Source of the DNA: a virus
DNA: 30,095 bases
IMG/VR virus record: IMGVR_UViG_3300009417_000016
Span: 1-30,095 of that record
Direction: 5' to 3' (one strand)
The translations under genes were made by a program, and so were the position numbers. The notes beneath the pieces were generated by a model. It did no database searches, was not told where the DNA came from, and saw nothing but the letters and a program-made list of their open reading frames with translations. This document shows, in pieces, positions 12,929 through 20,890 of the stretch (its first letter is position 1; the number at the start of each line of letters is the position of its first letter).

Positions 12929-14136
12929 TCAGTTGGTGCGTTTTCGGCTGGCATACGTTCTATCTCAGTACCATAGACTTCCTCAATATAAGACTGCTTT
13001 AAAACATAGCCATTACTCATAAACTCTTTGTCAATGACAATTTGTGCTGTAGGATCTTTGGTTTGCTCTACAGTAATAGTTGCAGTCTCTGGTATGCTAT
13101 AACCTAGCAATCGCATTGCAGGTACCAGGCGTACATTTAAAAATGATAGCATTCGTTTTTCATCGGCTGCAATGACTTCTTTTAGCGTATTCTCATGCAC
13201 ACCTCCTTGGGCTTTACTACTGCCATTCTCAGTAGTCATGGTTTGGTGCAAAATGAGTTTAGATAATTCTTTATCTAAAGCTTCAATCTTTTTGTAAAAC
13301 ACATTAAACGAATCGGTTTTACTGTTTTCTATAATATCAACCTCAGTACCTGTTGGAAATACTCCATAAGGTGCGGATCCCATTTCCTCAAGCCAATCTG
13401 CTACCTCATTTTTTACGGTCTCAGAACTGCTTGCAATTTTAGCAATTCTAATTGGTACTCCAAACAGTTCCTCAAACTCATCCCAACTTCCCCAACTGTG
13501 ACGTTTTAAAATGGTGTATGGTGCTGCTTTTTCTAAAAGACCTACATTACTATAAAATTGAGCGTACAGCAATACATCTTTAATATCTGTAAAATCAATG
13601 CCTGTTGTAGAAGATAGATCGTAAAGCAATACTTTGTGTTCTGGTACCACTAAACCACGTGGCAGCAATTCAATCTCTTTTATTTCGCCTTTAGCAAAGT
13701 CCTTAACCCAAAGCAGCGAATACCCAAAGTAAGCAGATTTATGGGCTTCATCTATCAGCAGATCAAACCATTCTTTACCCTTAATCAGTTCTGTTAGATT
13801 ATCATCTTTTTTACCATCAATGGCAAAAATGTAATCCTTGTTCGTCGTTCTTAGCGTTCGGTTTTCGGTGATACCTGTTAAGTGGCCATCTAGCATAATA
13901 TCCTCAAAAACTTCGTGCAAGTACCAGGTACGTGGAATGTCGGCATTATACCTAGCAAAACGTGCAGCTTGCCAATCGCTGATCTCTTTTCGCCATAGAC
14001 GACGTTGGCGACGGATCACATCTACCATTAAGTTAGTGATCTTCTTAATGTTTTTTTGATCTTTACTGCTAAGACTTACTTTTTTAATGGCATTGCCACT
14101 AATATTAGTTACGGTTTCAATATTTGCTTTACTCAT
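12916..14136 (-). CDS. Portal protein, DUF935 (Mu gp29-like)
   Basis: A 406-residue portal of the Mu gp29/DUF935 family, which forms the dodecameric ring at the unique capsid vertex through which DNA is packaged. Recognisable segments are YLHEVFEDIMLDGHLTG (about 72-88), the helix with ARFARYNADIPR, then SWDEFEELFGVPIRIAK and the late segment TMTTENGSSKAQGGVH. It is shorter than Mu gp29 (512), lacking a long C-terminal tail. That tail may be supplied by the downstream gpF-like frame if the predicted -1 frameshift near its stop operates. The gene is leftward in the packaging operon, 5 nt after the gpG-like gene's stop (reading order: gpG-like gene upstream). Confidence 0.9.
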   Translation of the reverse strand: MSKANIETVTNISGNAIKKVSLSSKDQKNIKKITNLMVDVIRRQRRLWRKEISDWQAARFARYNADIPRTWYLHEVFEDIMLDGHLTGITENRTLRTTNKDYIFAIDGKKDDNLTELIKGKEWFDLLIDEAHKSAYFGYSLLWVKDFAKGEIKEIELLPRGLVVPEHKVLLYDLSSTTGIDFTDIKDVLLYAQFYSNVGLLEKAAPYTILKRHSWGSWDEFEELFGVPIRIAKIASSSETVKNEVADWLEEMGSAPYGVFPTGTEVDIIENSKTDSFNVFYKKIEALDKELSKLILHQTMTTENGSSKAQGGVHENTLKEVIAADEKRMLSFLNVRLVPAMRLLGYSIPETATITVEQTKDPTAQIVIDKEFMSNGYVLKQSYIEEVYGTEIERMPAENAPTEGKD

Positions 14137-14141
14137 AATTC

Positions 14142-14636
14142 TTATTTAAAACGTCTATCTAAACGACGTGTCAATTTTTTACTAATCCTTTTGGTCAGAT
14201 AAGGCGACCGTCCCATATATTGTCGTTTTGGCATGTCTCCTAAACCTTCATTATGCGCTTGTGCATATGGTTTGTACGTTATAAAACTTACAAAGTTTCT
14301 ACCACGTCTAGCCCTAAATGAATTAATCAGTTTATTGCCTCCTGTTTTATGGCCAACGAGCAACGCTCTACCTTCTATCTTACGACCGTATTTATTTAAC
14401 GATCCTGCACGTCCACGTCTATTAGTTCTGTAGCGTGTAATGTCTCTACCTCGTTGATCAACTTTTTTACGATCTTTCCATTTCTTAAGTCCACCAGAAC
14501 CGTTAAAGCCTTCATCTTTAAAATTCTTATTTATAAATGCCAGGCCTTCAACTTCAATAATCTTTGGTACCTCCTTTGGTATCTTACGCGCTGCCTTTTC
14601 TAAAAGCCGTTGTAATGCTCTTAAATCTTGTGCCAT
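14142..14636 (-). CDS. Virion morphogenesis protein (Mu gpG-like)
   Basis: A 164-residue, very basic protein. The pattern YAQAHNEGLGDMPKRQYMGRSPYL near the C-terminus, after GHKTGGNKLINSFRARRG, is the hallmark of the phage virion morphogenesis/Mu gpG family (YA..HNEG.....P.R.F.G.S). These proteins act at the head-tail interface or in tail completion. Its ATG shares one base with the preceding stop (TAATG), so it is coupled to the gp36-like gene. Unlike Mu, it is transcribed leftward. Confidence 0.85.
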   Translation of the reverse strand: MAQDLRALQRLLEKAARKIPKEVPKIIEVEGLAFINKNFKDEGFNGSGGLKKWKDRKKVDQRGRDITRYRTNRRGRAGSLNKYGRKIEGRALLVGHKTGGNKLINSFRARRGRNFVSFITYKPYAQAHNEGLGDMPKRQYMGRSPYLTKRISKKLTRRLDRRFK

Positions 14637-15070
14637 TAAAAATGATTTGGATAGGTCTTACGACTGCCTAATTTCATATATGGCGTTTGGTCATCTACTT
14701 CGCCATCACCATCTAGATCAGCTAAACGTGGTGGTAAATCTGCTTTACGTTTGCCTTCAGATACTTTGTCTAGCCAATTCATGGCTTCGTCATAATTCAT
14801 CTGCATGGTTTCAGATATCGTTTGGGAGCGTATCGCATAGATTTCTTTTATTACAATAGCCTTGAGATACTTTAAAAGCAACTTTGATCGTGCAGCACCT
14901 TCAGCAGCAAAAATCACGTCAGTATCATAATATTGAAATAAGGCATTATGCATTACGTCAATGCTTTCTGCAATAATATCTTCAACCGTCAGCTCATCAT
15001 CACCAACAATTAAATCAATGATTTGTATGGTTGATTTGGTCTTTAATTCTTCTTTTGTTAAAAATGCCAT
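14636..15070 (-). CDS. Head-tail connector, DUF1320 (Mu gp36-like)
   Basis: A 144-residue protein fitting DUF1320: FLTKEELKTKSTIQII at the start, a run of helices with ESIDVMHNALFQYYDTDVIF (the connector's I..YL.....Y element), AARSKLLLKYLKAIVIKEIYA and YDEAMNWLDKVSEGKRKADL before a proline. Such proteins stack under the portal in the neck. The C-terminus contains LDGDGEVDDQT, an acidic loop that could bind calcium. It lies 1 nt from the preceding stop in the leftward packaging operon. Confidence 0.75.
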   Translation of the reverse strand: MAFLTKEELKTKSTIQIIDLIVGDDELTVEDIIAESIDVMHNALFQYYDTDVIFAAEGAARSKLLLKYLKAIVIKEIYAIRSQTISETMQMNYDEAMNWLDKVSEGKRKADLPPRLADLDGDGEVDDQTPYMKLGSRKTYPNHF

Positions 15071-15071
15071 A

Positions 15072-15551
15072 TTAGTCCTGGTTAATTGTGATTTTACGTT
15101 TTTGATATTTAGGCTGAATCGTTCTGTAAATACGCGTGGTAAACGTACTTCTATAACTCATTATACCGTTTTGTGTAGCTTCCTCAGTCTCATCTTCGGT
15201 TTGTTGTAAGGGTTTAAATTGCTCACCTTTTAGAAACTGTAGTTTATCTACGATAGCATCTTGCAGATCAATTTCTATTAATCCATGTTCTGGATCTGTG
15301 GTTCTATTATGCTGAGCCATCCAACCATCTATACAATACAGAATCACATCTACAGTTGCAATACTTTCTTGGTTATGCTCTGTCATGGTCTCATAGACAA
15401 TATTATTAATACGGATTAATGCAGCTGTCCATAAATTGGGTTTGGTGCTACCTTCAGAAAATTGCCCTCTAAAAAAGTCCACAAGCTCTAACTGAGGTAT
15501 TGTAACCAATGCTTCTTTTACTGCAATAAATAACTCTTTTCGTGGTGTCAT
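15072..15551 (-). CDS. Neck/tail-terminator-like hypothetical protein
   Basis: A 159-residue protein. It begins TPRKELFIAVKEALVTIPQLE and has strands with ALIRINNIVYETMTEHNQES and VDVILYCIDGWMAQ, plus a late STFTTRIYRTIQPKY; that alternation is what tail terminator and Mu gp37-like proteins show in the same gene position. The position between the gp36-like gene and the terminase supports a head-completion role. The family call is by pattern and context only. ATG overlaps the terminase stop as ATGA. Confidence 0.6.
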   Translation of the reverse strand: MTPRKELFIAVKEALVTIPQLELVDFFRGQFSEGSTKPNLWTAALIRINNIVYETMTEHNQESIATVDVILYCIDGWMAQHNRTTDPEHGLIEIDLQDAIVDKLQFLKGEQFKPLQQTEDETEEATQNGIMSYRSTFTTRIYRTIQPKYQKRKITINQD

Positions 15552-17101
15552 ACTCTACGTCGTTTTTTCCGTTTGCCAATAAATGGACTTGGTGCTGCAT
15601 CTACTTTAGAGTAGCCAAATAAGAGCCTACCTTTTCGCACACATTGCTCCAGCACATCTAGGATATCATCTGGTGTTTTACATTTCTTTTCAAAGGCTAG
15701 GATATGATCTAGCGAATCATCCATATCCTTAGTATCGCGCAAGCGATCATCAAAGGTGATCATGCCTCTAAAAAATGCTCCAGTCAACGTGGCATCAATA
15801 CGATCGTGCTTATCTCCAGAGGCATGATCTGGGAATGGAATATCAACCGCATTATTTTCTTCACAGGCAATTAACCAGTCTGGTTCATAAACTGCCTTTT
15901 GTGCTGCTGTAGCATCATAAAACGATATAATACTCATCCCTTTGGCATTGTATTTTTGTTGCCACTCGTAATGCTTGGCCATAGCTTCTGTACGTGTACA
16001 TTGTCTATTAAAAATCTCTAGCACGTGTGCATGGCCTTTCTCTATAGACAGAACCGCTCCTGCTTTAAAATCTCCATCGTCGGTATAAGATAAATCCCAA
16101 AACGAGATTAAACCGTCGTGGATCTTATTGCCATGCGTGGTTTTAAACTTTATCCATTCCTCCTTAATGCGTTTGCCTTCCTCTACAGGATTATTAAAGT
16201 CCTCGCGTTGGCTGGTGTGGTAGTCATCGTTGTTAACGATTTCTATACATTCATCTTTAGTATAGCGTTCGTGCCAGGACGGATTAAAATCATCATCACA
16301 CAAATTAATAGTTGAGATCTCGAAATTATCGGATTTCTTATGCTTATCGGCATAGCCTTCAATAATGCCTTTCTTTACAATAAAGTTATTTGGCATCACA
16401 CGTCTAAAACGGCCACGTTGCCCAGCTTTACCCAAATCGCCTGTAAGCTTTCTTACATTCTCTTTAGTGAGCTCTATATTTTTAGCAGCTTTACGATCTT
16501 CCAAATCATCCATCGATGCAAAGTCTGGTCTGCGTCCATTATGGTTAAGTCCTCTAATCGGTTGGTTTAATCCTATGCCTTTAAAGTAGGTACCATCAGC
16601 ACACTCAAAAATACCATCTGCCCAACCTCCATAACTCACTTGCTTACCAAAGTCTTTAATATACTTCTCATTGTTAGCCAACTGCACCTGTAAATTAGAC
16701 AGCAGCTTCTTTGCCATATCTTCAGTACGGCCTAACAATACACCAAAGTTTAATTCTTTATTTTGTTTGAGATGCGCTGTATTACCAACGTTGGTATGCA
16801 TGGACTTTGCAGCACCTCTAAACCAACGCCTTTGCTGAATAATCATAGGATTGGCAAAAACCGCTTCATAGCTCTCCTGGTGAAACCAAGAACTGGGAGC
16901 ATCTGCAAAATCCTGACCTGAGTTAATACCAAAATAGAAGTCAAAGAACTCTACATAGTTTTCAGGTTTTAAAAGCCGTTTAATTCGTGCTTCCTGTTCC
17001 TCAGTAGTTTCACTAATGAGATTGGCAGCCGTTAATTTTTGTATATGTTTAGAAAGCTCAAAATAACGTTCTTTTGCTTTCTTTAGATCCGTTTTAGTCA
17101 T
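15548..17101 (-). CDS. Terminase large subunit (Mu gp28-like)
   Basis: A 517-residue packaging ATPase-nuclease. The Walker A loop is a variant RRWFRGAAKS (91-100), with K99-S100 as in other terminases of this class; FASMDDLED (194-202) gives a Walker B-like D198/D199. The RNase H-like nuclease has SFWDLSYTD (D336), FYDATA (D396) and KHDRIDA (D433/D436), its metal-binding acidic residues. It cuts and pumps DNA into the prohead through the portal. The stop overlaps the next gene and its start overlaps the small subunit by 8 nt. C-terminus GKRKKRRRV is strongly basic. Confidence 0.93.
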   Translation of the reverse strand: MTKTDLKKAKERYFELSKHIQKLTAANLISETTEEQEARIKRLLKPENYVEFFDFYFGINSGQDFADAPSSWFHQESYEAVFANPMIIQQRRWFRGAAKSMHTNVGNTAHLKQNKELNFGVLLGRTEDMAKKLLSNLQVQLANNEKYIKDFGKQVSYGGWADGIFECADGTYFKGIGLNQPIRGLNHNGRRPDFASMDDLEDRKAAKNIELTKENVRKLTGDLGKAGQRGRFRRVMPNNFIVKKGIIEGYADKHKKSDNFEISTINLCDDDFNPSWHERYTKDECIEIVNNDDYHTSQREDFNNPVEEGKRIKEEWIKFKTTHGNKIHDGLISFWDLSYTDDGDFKAGAVLSIEKGHAHVLEIFNRQCTRTEAMAKHYEWQQKYNAKGMSIISFYDATAAQKAVYEPDWLIACEENNAVDIPFPDHASGDKHDRIDATLTGAFFRGMITFDDRLRDTKDMDDSLDHILAFEKKCKTPDDILDVLEQCVRKGRLLFGYSKVDAAPSPFIGKRKKRRRV

Positions 17102-17576
17102 CTTGTAGCAGTTCGGTTATATAGGCATCAAACTGCACACGCATTTCCTTTAAACTTTCTAAAATAGTCTCTCGTTTTTTACCTTTACTTTTAGCAGCTT
17201 TCTCAGTTTGAAACTCACAGAATCCATCAAAGCTCTCCATAGTATAAACAGCAACTTTTCTATTGTCATTAATACGATCAAAGGCAGCAACGATTTTAGA
17301 TATTGTGTCAGCCGTATAAGGTAGTTCCTCACCTTTTTGAATAGCCAAAGCACACTTCAACGTCATACGTCTAATGTTAGACGGTTTTAGTGTGGCCAAT
17401 TCTTTCTCCTCTTCCCAATTGTCTGTATCGCGCCAATCGCGTAAGGTTTTTTCACCAACTTCAATGATTGCAGAAATATTAGACAAGGCAAAACCTTTAA
17501 CAAACAATTGCCTGCCTTGGCTCATTTTATAATCGCGCTCAATTGAGGTCATTCTGCCTCTTCTCTTTTTAGCCAT
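17094..17576 (-). CDS. Terminase small subunit (DUF1804, Mu gp27-like)
   Basis: A 160-residue DNA-recognition subunit. Residues 24-58 form a helix-turn-helix with KGFALSNISAIIEVGEKTL and RDWRDTDNWEEEKELA, the DUF1804 signature also seen in other phage small terminases. The following helices (about 95-160) likely oligomerise. It recognises phage DNA and hands it to the large subunit, with which it overlaps by 8 nt. The N-terminal basic stretch MAKKRRGRMTS suits DNA contact. Transposing phages package from the left end; the site was not identified here. Confidence 0.9.
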   Translation of the reverse strand: MAKKRRGRMTSIERDYKMSQGRQLFVKGFALSNISAIIEVGEKTLRDWRDTDNWEEEKELATLKPSNIRRMTLKCALAIQKGEELPYTADTISKIVAAFDRINDNRKVAVYTMESFDGFCEFQTEKAAKSKGKKRETILESLKEMRVQFDAYITELLQDD

Positions 17577-17577
17577 C

Positions 17578-17865
17578 CTATTTATAGTTACCGTCTATAT
17601 TTAACTTACCATCACTGGTATAACTCACATTATTAATCTGCATACCATCGTACTGTAATTGCTTTTTAGTTTCAATTAGTAGCTCCGTATAAGCATCATC
17701 ATTTAGCATCTCTTCAATACCAACACCCACTTCAGGGTGTGCTTTCCACTCACCCTTATTGCTTATAAGAATAAGTTTTTGGTTTTGTTCGTCAGATCTG
17801 CCAATAGCAAAGTCGCCATCGCTAATGATAATATCATTATTGGCGTCTAAAAGTATTTCTGTCAT
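17578..17865 (-). CDS. Baseplate protein, Mu gp46/gp25-like
   Basis: A 95-residue protein with the pattern DANNDIIISDGDFAIGRSDEQ, LILISNKGEWKAHPEVGVGI, the D..GD....G.....Q.....KGEW...P..GVG form of small phage baseplate proteins (gp46/gpW-like). It would join the baseplate wedge. Oddly it heads the leftward head/packaging operon, 13 kb away from the other baseplate genes. Its ATG (17865) is only 5 nt after a TAGTTTTG element, so the message is probably leaderless. Stop is followed by the small terminase after 1 nt. Confidence 0.75.
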   Translation of the reverse strand: MTEILLDANNDIIISDGDFAIGRSDEQNQKLILISNKGEWKAHPEVGVGIEEMLNDDAYTELLIETKKQLQYDGMQINNVSYTSDGKLNIDGNYK

Positions 17866-17870
17866 ACAGA

Positions 17871-17939
17871 CAAAACTAAACCCTTATTAAATATCTTTTA
17901 AATATTTAATCGACACGTGTAGAGTGATTTACAAGGGTT
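17871..17939 (-). promoter_or_regulatory. Predicted late divergent promoter with dyads
   Basis: On the minus strand TAGTTTTG (17878-17871) stands 5 nt before the ATG of the leftward head operon. No TTG lies at the -33 place; instead an inverted repeat ATTAAATAT (17886-17894) with ATATTTAAT (17902-17910) begins exactly 7 nt upstream of TAGTTTTG. Around it are AACCCTT/AAGGGTT arms (17879-17885, 17933-17939) and ACACGTGT (17913-17920). An activator-dependent late promoter would look like this. The rest of the 188-nt gap holds no gene. Confidence 0.6.
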
Positions 17940-18053
17940 GATTAAAGTAATGCAACAATCGATAATGCATTTTTTTTAGCAAGGTTTTTATCTCAAATTT
18001 GTCACCTATTCAGAAATGAATCAATAACTATTATCGCTATGCTTAGATATTAA

Positions 18054-19037
18054 ATGACACACACATTCGTCGTAAATACAGAAAATGTAAATGAATACGG
18101 TTACCGTATTTTAACTGATGGTATAGATACCGATCAGTTTATGCGTAACCCTGTGGTGTTGTATTACCATGAGCGTGCGAGGCATCCAAAACAAGTTGTA
18201 GGTCGTGTTTTAAAGCTTTACAAAAAAGACAATGATCTGCTTGCAGATGTTGAATTTGATGTTGAAGATGAATATGCTGCGGAATTAGCAGGAAAAGTAG
18301 AGCGTGGCTATATAAGAATGTGCTCTTTACAGGCTGACGTTATTGAGTCTTCAACTGATGCCAAATTACTATTACCAGGACAAACATTAGAAACGGTTAC
18401 TAAGTGTAAACTCGTTGAAATATCAATAGTAGATATAGGTGGTAATGGAGATGCTTTAAAATTATCACGCGATGGCCAACCAATTCAACTAAAGAAAATC
18501 GAATTAAATAAAAAAGAAGATATGAGTTTTAAAACTATTGCACTGGCTCTAGCAATGACAGAGAGTGCTACAGAAGCTGAAGTATTAGCAAAAGTAAATA
18601 CGTTGACATTAGCAAAAGAAGCTGCTGATGCAAAAGTGATTGCACTTACTCAAGAGATTAAAGACATCCAGGTGCAAGATGCTGAGATCTTGATTGATAA
18701 AGCCGTTGCACTTGGTTTGTTTCCAGAAGCTTTAAAAGCATCTCAATTAGCTGCTTTTGATAAAGACTATAATGGCCAAAAAGCCATGTTGTCTAAAATG
18801 GTTACAGACAAAGAAGCTGAGGCAGGTGTAGATGGTAAGCAAGAAACGCTTAAGGAAATCGCTTTAGCTGGTAAAGGTCAAAAACCAAATACAACATCTG
18901 CAACTGGTGAGAACTCTTTTGATTACTTACAGAAGCATAACGTTGTTGAGTTAAGACGTTTGCAAAAAGACGAACCAACAAAGTACGCTGAGTTAGCTAA
19001 AGGCTATGCTGAAGGCGTGCGTTACGTTAAGGCATAA
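18054..19037 (+). CDS. Prohead protease/scaffold (Mu gpI-like, S78-type fold)
   Basis: A 327-residue protein. The N-terminal 140 residues fit the S78 prohead protease: H39 (VLYYHERARHP), S91 in YIRMCSLQAD and E122 in LVEISIVDIG, the order H-S-E, with a preceding IDTDQFMRNP. The C-terminal half (about 157-300) is helical, charged and alanine-rich, a scaffold-like region that is probably cleaved after assembly. In Mu gene I has the same arrangement, with the scaffold Z also made from an internal start. The gene opens the rightward structural operon. The S91-containing motif has C rather than the usual V before S, which does not alter the triad. Confidence 0.85.
   Translation: MTHTFVVNTENVNEYGYRILTDGIDTDQFMRNPVVLYYHERARHPKQVVGRVLKLYKKDNDLLADVEFDVEDEYAAELAGKVERGYIRMCSLQADVIESSTDAKLLLPGQTLETVTKCKLVEISIVDIGGNGDALKLSRDGQPIQLKKIELNKKEDMSFKTIALALAMTESATEAEVLAKVNTLTLAKEAADAKVIALTQEIKDIQVQDAEILIDKAVALGLFPEALKASQLAAFDKDYNGQKAMLSKMVTDKEAEAGVDGKQETLKEIALAGKGQKPNTTSATGENSFDYLQKHNVVELRRLQKDEPTKYAELAKGYAEGVRYVKA
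18522..19037 (+). CDS. Candidate nested scaffold protein, in-frame internal start (Mu Z-like)
   Basis: An in-frame ATG at 18522 (residue 157) opens MSFKTIALALAMTESATEA, the start of the helical region. It is preceded by AAAAAAGAAGAT, a purine-rich stretch that could act as a ribosome site. Mu makes scaffold Z from an internal start in gene I, so a 171-residue scaffold is plausible; the sequence does not prove that the start is used. Confidence 0.4.
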   Translation: MSFKTIALALAMTESATEAEVLAKVNTLTLAKEAADAKVIALTQEIKDIQVQDAEILIDKAVALGLFPEALKASQLAAFDKDYNGQKAMLSKMVTDKEAEAGVDGKQETLKEIALAGKGQKPNTTSATGENSFDYLQKHNVVELRRLQKDEPTKYAELAKGYAEGVRYVKA

Positions 19038-19069
19038 TTAATAAGTATATAATTTAAACCAAGTATAAA

Positions 19070-19918
19070 ATGGCAGGATTGCAAAAGGAAGTATGGGTTG
19101 CTGGTATTAAGGAGAACCCTATCCCAGATCATTCATTCGTTATGGCATCTACCGACATGTCGGAGTATGTTGAGAATAACAAATTACATTTAGCTGAAGC
19201 TGGTATTGAGCCAGACGTGCATGAGGATTATTTTAGTGGGAATGAAGATCCTTTGCCTGTAGCAGCTATTACAGACATTCCTAATGAAGTGGTTTTAAAA
19301 ACCTACTCTACAGACCAGACGCGTCATAGAGATCTTCAGGAAGTAGAGTTGCAGTATAACAAGCGTATGTCTGTTATTGGACGTCACAGAACGTCTTTAG
19401 CTAAAAACATTGGTCAACGTGCGTCTTATGCATGGACTCCAAGTGCAACTGATGCATTTAATAAGTTAACCATTTTAGGTGCTAACGATAGTTTTATCGA
19501 TGCAGTTATCGATTTAGAAGCCTTCTTTGGTGAGTTAGATATCGATGGCCAAATAAACATTTGTTTAGATCCTAAGCACATGGCGATGATCCGTAAAGAG
19601 GATTACAAGCTGTACAAAATGATTAAGAGCGAAAAAGGTACAGATCTTTACAGCTTTAAAATCTTTGGCTACAGCAAAAACCCATTGTTTACAGATGCTG
19701 GTGTTAAAAAACCATTCGGTTCTGTAGTAGAAGCTGGTGACAAACGTTGCTCATTTGTTTGGGTTACTGAAGAGGTATTTAGATGCTTTGGTGAGGTAAA
19801 GATGTATGAGACTTTAAACGACTCAGGCTTACAAGCAGACGTCTTATCTTTTGCACAACGTGCATTAGTAGGTAAAATTAGAGCTAACAATCCTAAGTAT
19901 TTAGGAGCAATCGTATAG
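19070..19918 (+). CDS. Major capsid protein (Mu gpT-like role)
   Basis: A 282-residue protein directly after the protease/scaffold gene, the usual place and about the size of HK97-fold capsid proteins. Identified by position and general composition: an N-terminal region LQKEVWVAGIKENPIPDHS, middle segment TRHRDLQEVELQYNKRMSVI, a spine-like stretch with DAVIDLEAFFGELDIDGQI and a hydrophobic C-terminal segment ADVLSFAQRALVGKIRANN. I do not see a motif that would name the exact family. It forms the icosahedral shell after prohead maturation. Well-spaced from the preceding stop (32 nt), which allows strong expression with its own ribosome site. Confidence 0.75.
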   Translation: MAGLQKEVWVAGIKENPIPDHSFVMASTDMSEYVENNKLHLAEAGIEPDVHEDYFSGNEDPLPVAAITDIPNEVVLKTYSTDQTRHRDLQEVELQYNKRMSVIGRHRTSLAKNIGQRASYAWTPSATDAFNKLTILGANDSFIDAVIDLEAFFGELDIDGQINICLDPKHMAMIRKEDYKLYKMIKSEKGTDLYSFKIFGYSKNPLFTDAGVKKPFGSVVEAGDKRCSFVWVTEEVFRCFGEVKMYETLNDSGLQADVLSFAQRALVGKIRANNPKYLGAIV

Positions 19919-19923
19919 AAATT

Positions 19924-20304
19924 ATGGCAAAGAAAACACAAGCTGAGAAGGCTCAGGCCTATCTCGCAAAACACCCAAAATTAGCTGAAGTATTTGGCAC
20001 ATCTGATGGGTTCAACTTTGAGAAAGTGCAAGATGCTTTAGGGCATAGTACCACTTTAGAGAAAAAAGGAATTGAAGTCTTTAAAAGAGATGGAAAAACG
20101 GAAACTTTAGATACCTCTAAAGATGAAACTCCACAGTCTAAGTTCTTAAAGCAGAATGTAAAGCAGATCAATGAAGCTTTACCATCTATTACAGATGTAA
20201 AAGCTTTAGAAGGGTATTTAGCTGCTGAGAAAACCGTAACAGTTCCTAGAGCTACAGCAATTACAGCTATAGAAGCACGTATTGCTGAGTTAGCAAATAA
20301 ATAG
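19924..20304 (+). CDS. Lysine-rich head-associated hypothetical protein
   Basis: A 126-residue basic protein directly after the capsid gene. It has an N-terminal helical unit AEKAQAYLAKHPKLAEVFGT, a middle region and a C-terminal helical element VKALEGYLAAEKTVTVPRAT followed by AITAIEARIAEL, similar to small LEM/HeH-type or head-completion helices. Head decoration or a C-terminal capsid companion are possible roles. No catalytic motif. Position is the main evidence. Confidence 0.6.
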   Translation: MAKKTQAEKAQAYLAKHPKLAEVFGTSDGFNFEKVQDALGHSTTLEKKGIEVFKRDGKTETLDTSKDETPQSKFLKQNVKQINEALPSITDVKALEGYLAAEKTVTVPRATAITAIEARIAELANK

Positions 20305-20313
20305 TATAACTAG

Positions 20314-20341
20314 GCTGGCTAACGTATTGCACGTAGCCAGC
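20314..20341. other. Hairpin between capsid and lysis genes
   Basis: GCTGGCT (20314-20320) pairs with AGCCAGC (20335-20341); ACGT/ACGT inside extends the stem across a one-base bulge. It is not followed by a T-run, so it is more likely a processing or protecting hairpin, or a protein site, than an intrinsic terminator. Confidence 0.6.
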
Positions 20342-20355
20342 TCCTTTAAGGACTA

Positions 20356-20799
20356 ATGAGTAGAACTAAAATATTAGATGTTGCCCTTTCTGAATTTGGT
20401 ATCGCTGAGATAGCAGGTGCAAAAGACAATCCTAGAGTTTTACAATATTTTGATGATACTGGTTTTAATGGCAAAGCTCTAAAGGATGAGACGTCCTGGT
20501 GTAGTGCCTTTATAAATTGGGTAGCCTTAGAAGCTGATGCACTTACAAGTGGTAAACTCACTGCTAGAAGCTGGCTAAATGTAGGTGAAGCTGTTGAGAC
20601 ACCAACTAAAGGAGATGTTGTTATTTTTTGGCGCGAAAGTCGTAAAAGCTGGAAAGGCCATGTTGGTATTTTCATTAGAGAAACACCAAGTTGGGTTTAT
20701 GTTTTAGGAGGCAACCAAAATAACCGTGTTTGCATTCAGGCTTATAGAAAAAAAAGGGTTTTAGGTTATAGAGATATTACCAAAAACCAAAGGGATTAA
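20356..20799 (+). CDS. CHAP/NlpC-like peptidoglycan hydrolase, endolysin (TIGR02594 type)
   Basis: A 147-residue cysteine hydrolase. SWCSAFINWVALEA contains C49, and KGHVGIFIRE contains H102; VLGGNQNNRV and the closing YRKKRVLGYRDI complete the TIGR02594 pattern. Such proteins cleave peptidoglycan peptide crosslinks. No signal peptide is visible, so export would need a holin or another route. Start ATG lies 15 nt after a strong hairpin. It is followed by a short hydrophobic frame and a membrane-anchored coiled-coil protein, together a possible lysis cassette. Confidence 0.85.
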   Translation: MSRTKILDVALSEFGIAEIAGAKDNPRVLQYFDDTGFNGKALKDETSWCSAFINWVALEADALTSGKLTARSWLNVGEAVETPTKGDVVIFWRESRKSWKGHVGIFIRETPSWVYVLGGNQNNRVCIQAYRKKRVLGYRDITKNQRD

Positions 20800-20810
20800 T
20801 AACATTTACA

Positions 20811-20885
20811 ATGCGTTTTTTCTTGTTAGTTTTTTTCGACTTCCTGCTGTGTAAACGGCAGGTTGTTGAAAAAATTAAAGAGTAG
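20811..20885 (+). CDS. Doubtful 24-residue hydrophobic frame (lysis region)
   Basis: ATG at 20811 to TAG at 20883. It reads MRFFLLVFFDFLLCKRQVVEKIKE: a hydrophobic stretch with a C after LL, which recalls a tiny lipoprotein/spanin. But it lies across a long hairpin (20831-20874), and such a hairpin can force a hydrophobic reading. I list it because it fills the gap between the endolysin and the next gene, with low confidence. Confidence 0.3.
   Translation: MRFFLLVFFDFLLCKRQVVEKIKE
20831..20874. terminator. Long hairpin, possible bidirectional terminator
   Basis: TTTTTTCGAC (20831-20840) pairs with GTTGAAAAAA (20865-20874, one G-U); CCTGC (20843-20847) pairs with GCAGG (20858-20862); TT faces TT between them. 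A- and T-runs at the stem base are what a bidirectional terminator shows. It lies between the endolysin and the next gene of the same strand. Confidence 0.5.
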
Positions 20886-20890
20886 ATAGT

